Origin: Deltaproteobacteria bacterium
Lineage (GTDB): Bacteria; Myxococcota_A; Polyangia; JAAYKL01
Length of the DNA stretch: 6,337 nt
Reading direction: 5' to 3'
Assembly: GCA_011389755.1 (NCBI GenBank)
Contig: JAABTR010000504.1
Coordinates: 1-6,337, forward strand
Shown: one piece after another, positions 5,037 to 6,337 of the stretch
Position numbering within the stretch: the stretch's first letter is position 1
Layout: each line of letters opens with the position of its first letter
The notes under the pieces: model-generated
Databases searched by the model: none
What the model was told of the DNA's origin: nothing
What the model saw: only the letters and a program-made list of their open reading frames with translations
Program-made: the position numbers and the translations under genes

Positions 5037-6337
5037 ATGACCTCACTCATGGCAAAGAGACGACTTTTAGGTTTGCTAGGTATCCTCGGTTGCATTTTTG
5101 TATTGCCTAGGGTTTCACAAGCTGAAATTTGCGGAGGCGGTCAAGGCGAGCCGTGCACCTCGTGGGAGCATTGCGCCCAATACAGCTTGGCCACGGAATG
5201 CGTCGACGGTCACTGCGAGATCCCATGTCAAGACGATAAGGGAAATCGCAGTCCCTCCTCTTGCTCCATGGGCGAGACCTGCGTTTTGGGACAAGGCGAC
5301 CTGGGCGAGATGCACTATTGCAAGACGTCGTCGTTTGTGATGGACCTCAACCTGCTCGATAGCTGCATCTACCACTTCATCGAGGGGATCCGCCCATCCT
5401 TGACCTCCGGAAACGAGTGCTCGCTCCAGCGGAATCTGAGCGTCATGCTCGACCGGGATTCGAACCAGACGTTCAACATCTTCGACGTTGAAAAGTGCAT
5501 CTCGGACTTTCTCTTTGCCGAGCCCTGCGACGAGCAAGCGAGCACCTGCCACAACGGGCAGACCTTTTGCACCACCGATTCCGACTGCGGCACGGGGCTC
5601 TTTTGCCACGAGACGCTGCATTATTGCCAGCGCGAGTGCGGCCTCATCGTCGATCGTTCGTCCGGCAAAGAATTGAACGCCCTCGAGCGCAAGTGCTTTG
5701 GCAACCTCAAGGTCTGCCAATACGGTCGGGGCAAGTGCCAAACCGCCGAGCTCGGCTCCACGTGCCAAACCGGCGCCGACTGCCCGGGCGGCGCCTACTG
5801 CTTTTTGGGCGCCTGCGAGGCCACGTGCTCATCGGCCATCGACTGCCCGAGCAGCGACTGGTACTGCAGCAAGACCAACATGTGCCTGCCAAAGCCGCTG
5901 CCCGCGAGCGAAGATGTGGTGCCGTTCAACCCGAAAGACTACGCCATCCACTTGGGCGAGCGCAAAGTGGGGCTGACAGCCGAGGAGAATGAGTCGAGCA
6001 TCCCCGTGCTCCTCATGAACCTCGTCACCCGCAAGCAGGAGTTCAACAACCCCGCCGCGGTGTTTGGCTACAGGCTCGAGGTCAAGTACGCCAAGAAGCT
6101 TGAGAGCAAGTGTAACCAAAACTTCGACGAGCTCTACGCAGAAGAGCTCGCCGCCTGCAACACCCAGACCTGTCGCGAGAAATACTCTCTTTTAAAAAAC
6201 GAGATCATCGAAGACTGCATCATCTCTCCGGACGAAGAGTTCATCACCCTGGAGAACCCCTTCGGCACGGTCTACGGCATCGGCACCCCCACCTTGGACA
6301 TTCGCCTGAACCAGGGCGCCGTGGAGAGGCTCAGCCC
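5037..6337 (+). CDS. Secreted cysteine-rich repeat protein (3' partial)
   Basis: The frame is open from the start to the right edge, giving 433 complete codons with no stop. The N-terminus is a clear Sec signal peptide: AKRR, a hydrophobic core LLGLLGILGCIFVL, then VSQA with predicted cleavage before E30. The mature protein begins with a Cys-rich part (C32 to C95). A middle stretch without recognised motifs follows. A second cysteine cluster at about residues 164-293 has words such as DSDCGTGLFC, CQTGADCPGGAYC and CPSSDWYC, the disulfide-repeat style seen in gene 1. Residues about 294-433 are charged, with few cysteines and no recognised domain. Codons of the signal peptide are A+T-rich, whereas the mature part is G+C-rich. 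The start at 5037 is favoured by AAAGAG 6 bases upstream; 5022 and 5049 are alternatives. The protein is probably exported and disulfide-bonded. Its specific role is unknown, but a surface partner of the fibre is plausible from position. Confidence 0.88.
   Translation, partial: MTSLMAKRRLLGLLGILGCIFVLPRVSQAEICGGGQGEPCTSWEHCAQYSLATECVDGHCEIPCQDDKGNRSPSSCSMGETCVLGQGDLGEMHYCKTSSFVMDLNLLDSCIYHFIEGIRPSLTSGNECSLQRNLSVMLDRDSNQTFNIFDVEKCISDFLFAEPCDEQASTCHNGQTFCTTDSDCGTGLFCHETLHYCQRECGLIVDRSSGKELNALERKCFGNLKVCQYGRGKCQTAELGSTCQTGADCPGGAYCFLGACEATCSSAIDCPSSDWYCSKTNMCLPKPLPASEDVVPFNPKDYAIHLGERKVGLTAEENESSIPVLLMNLVTRKQEFNNPAAVFGYRLEVKYAKKLESKCNQNFDELYAEELAACNTQTCREKYSLLKNEIIEDCIISPDEEFITLENPFGTVYGIGTPTLDIRLNQGAVERLS

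Larger units (their letters stand above)
4130..5125 (+). other. Low-G+C block spanning fibre 3' half, spacer and next signal peptide
   Basis: Hand counts give 396 G+C in 960 bases for 4141-5100 (about 41%). Nearby lines give about 67% at 3541-3660, 60% at 3961-4020 and 62% at 5161-5220. The left edge lies inside the fibre gene, with a 52-55% transition over 4021-4140. The right edge lies at the end of the signal-peptide codons of the third gene. Codons shift to A/T-ending forms (TTT, GAT, GAA, AAT, TTA). There is no transposase, integrase or flanking repeat. The edges are approximate. Confidence 0.75.

Noticed and set aside
4130..5125. Insertion sequence or prophage fragment
   Set aside because: Despite the low G+C there is no transposase, integrase, terminal inverted repeat or target duplication, and the reading frames run through both edges.
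5098..5340. 80-residue + strand open frame
   Set aside because: It is a frame-shifted shadow of gene 3. The true frame continues from 5037 to the window end with a signal peptide and cysteine repeats.
5115..5768. 217-residue open frame on the minus strand
   Set aside because: It lies wholly opposite gene 3 and its Ala/Leu/Val-rich product is typical of the antisense of G+C-rich coding DNA. It has no recognised motif, and gene 3 has a signal peptide and phased cysteine repeats.

Overview
This 6.3 kb window holds three large genes on the + strand, all apparently encoding exported proteins, packed head to tail. There are no RNA genes, insertion sequences, CRISPR arrays or metabolic genes. The first gene enters from the left edge already open (no start in the window). 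The second is complete. The third runs off the right edge. The gaps are only 34 and 79 bases, no convincing terminator is visible, and a single transcription unit is the simplest reading. Hand-counted sample lines of genes 1 and 3 give about 60% G+C. The many C-x(n)-D-x-D-C type cysteine repeats, and a calcium-loop-like segment beginning CWDLNRN, are typical of secreted proteins of Myxococcota and related former Deltaproteobacteria. That placement is an inference from protein style, not proof.

Region 1-3054: the C-terminal 1017 residues or more of a very large protein. It has a calcium-loop-like Asp/Asn/Cys segment, a beta-propeller-type (PD40-like) blade, the tail of a LamG/concanavalin-like domain, a 150-residue stretch with 22 cysteines, and an unrecognised C-terminal part. 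Region 3089-4957: a complete 622-residue secreted fibre-like protein. In order it has a signal peptide, a collar-type domain ending in a PYAVKA motif, a beta-solenoid-like region of G-x3-F repeats, six perfectly spaced decapeptide repeats like those of phage tail-fibre shafts, and a small four-cysteine C-terminal head. Region 5037-6337: the first 433 residues of another secreted cysteine-rich protein with C-x(n)-DC-x(n)-C repeats.

The most unusual signal is compositional. From about 4130 to 5125 the DNA drops to about 41% G+C. This block covers the distal half of the fibre gene, the G/T-rich spacer and the signal-peptide codons of gene 3, then returns abruptly to about 60%. The fibre's repeat family continues across the left boundary: the same peptide words (YHKL, GYYDFH) are written with G/C-ending codons before it and mainly A/T-ending codons after it. 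This suggests that the distal half of the fibre was exchanged for that of a homologue from a lower-G+C genome. Together the genes look like a cell-surface fibre with large cysteine-rich surface partners, perhaps for adhesion or recognition. The function is inferred from architecture only.
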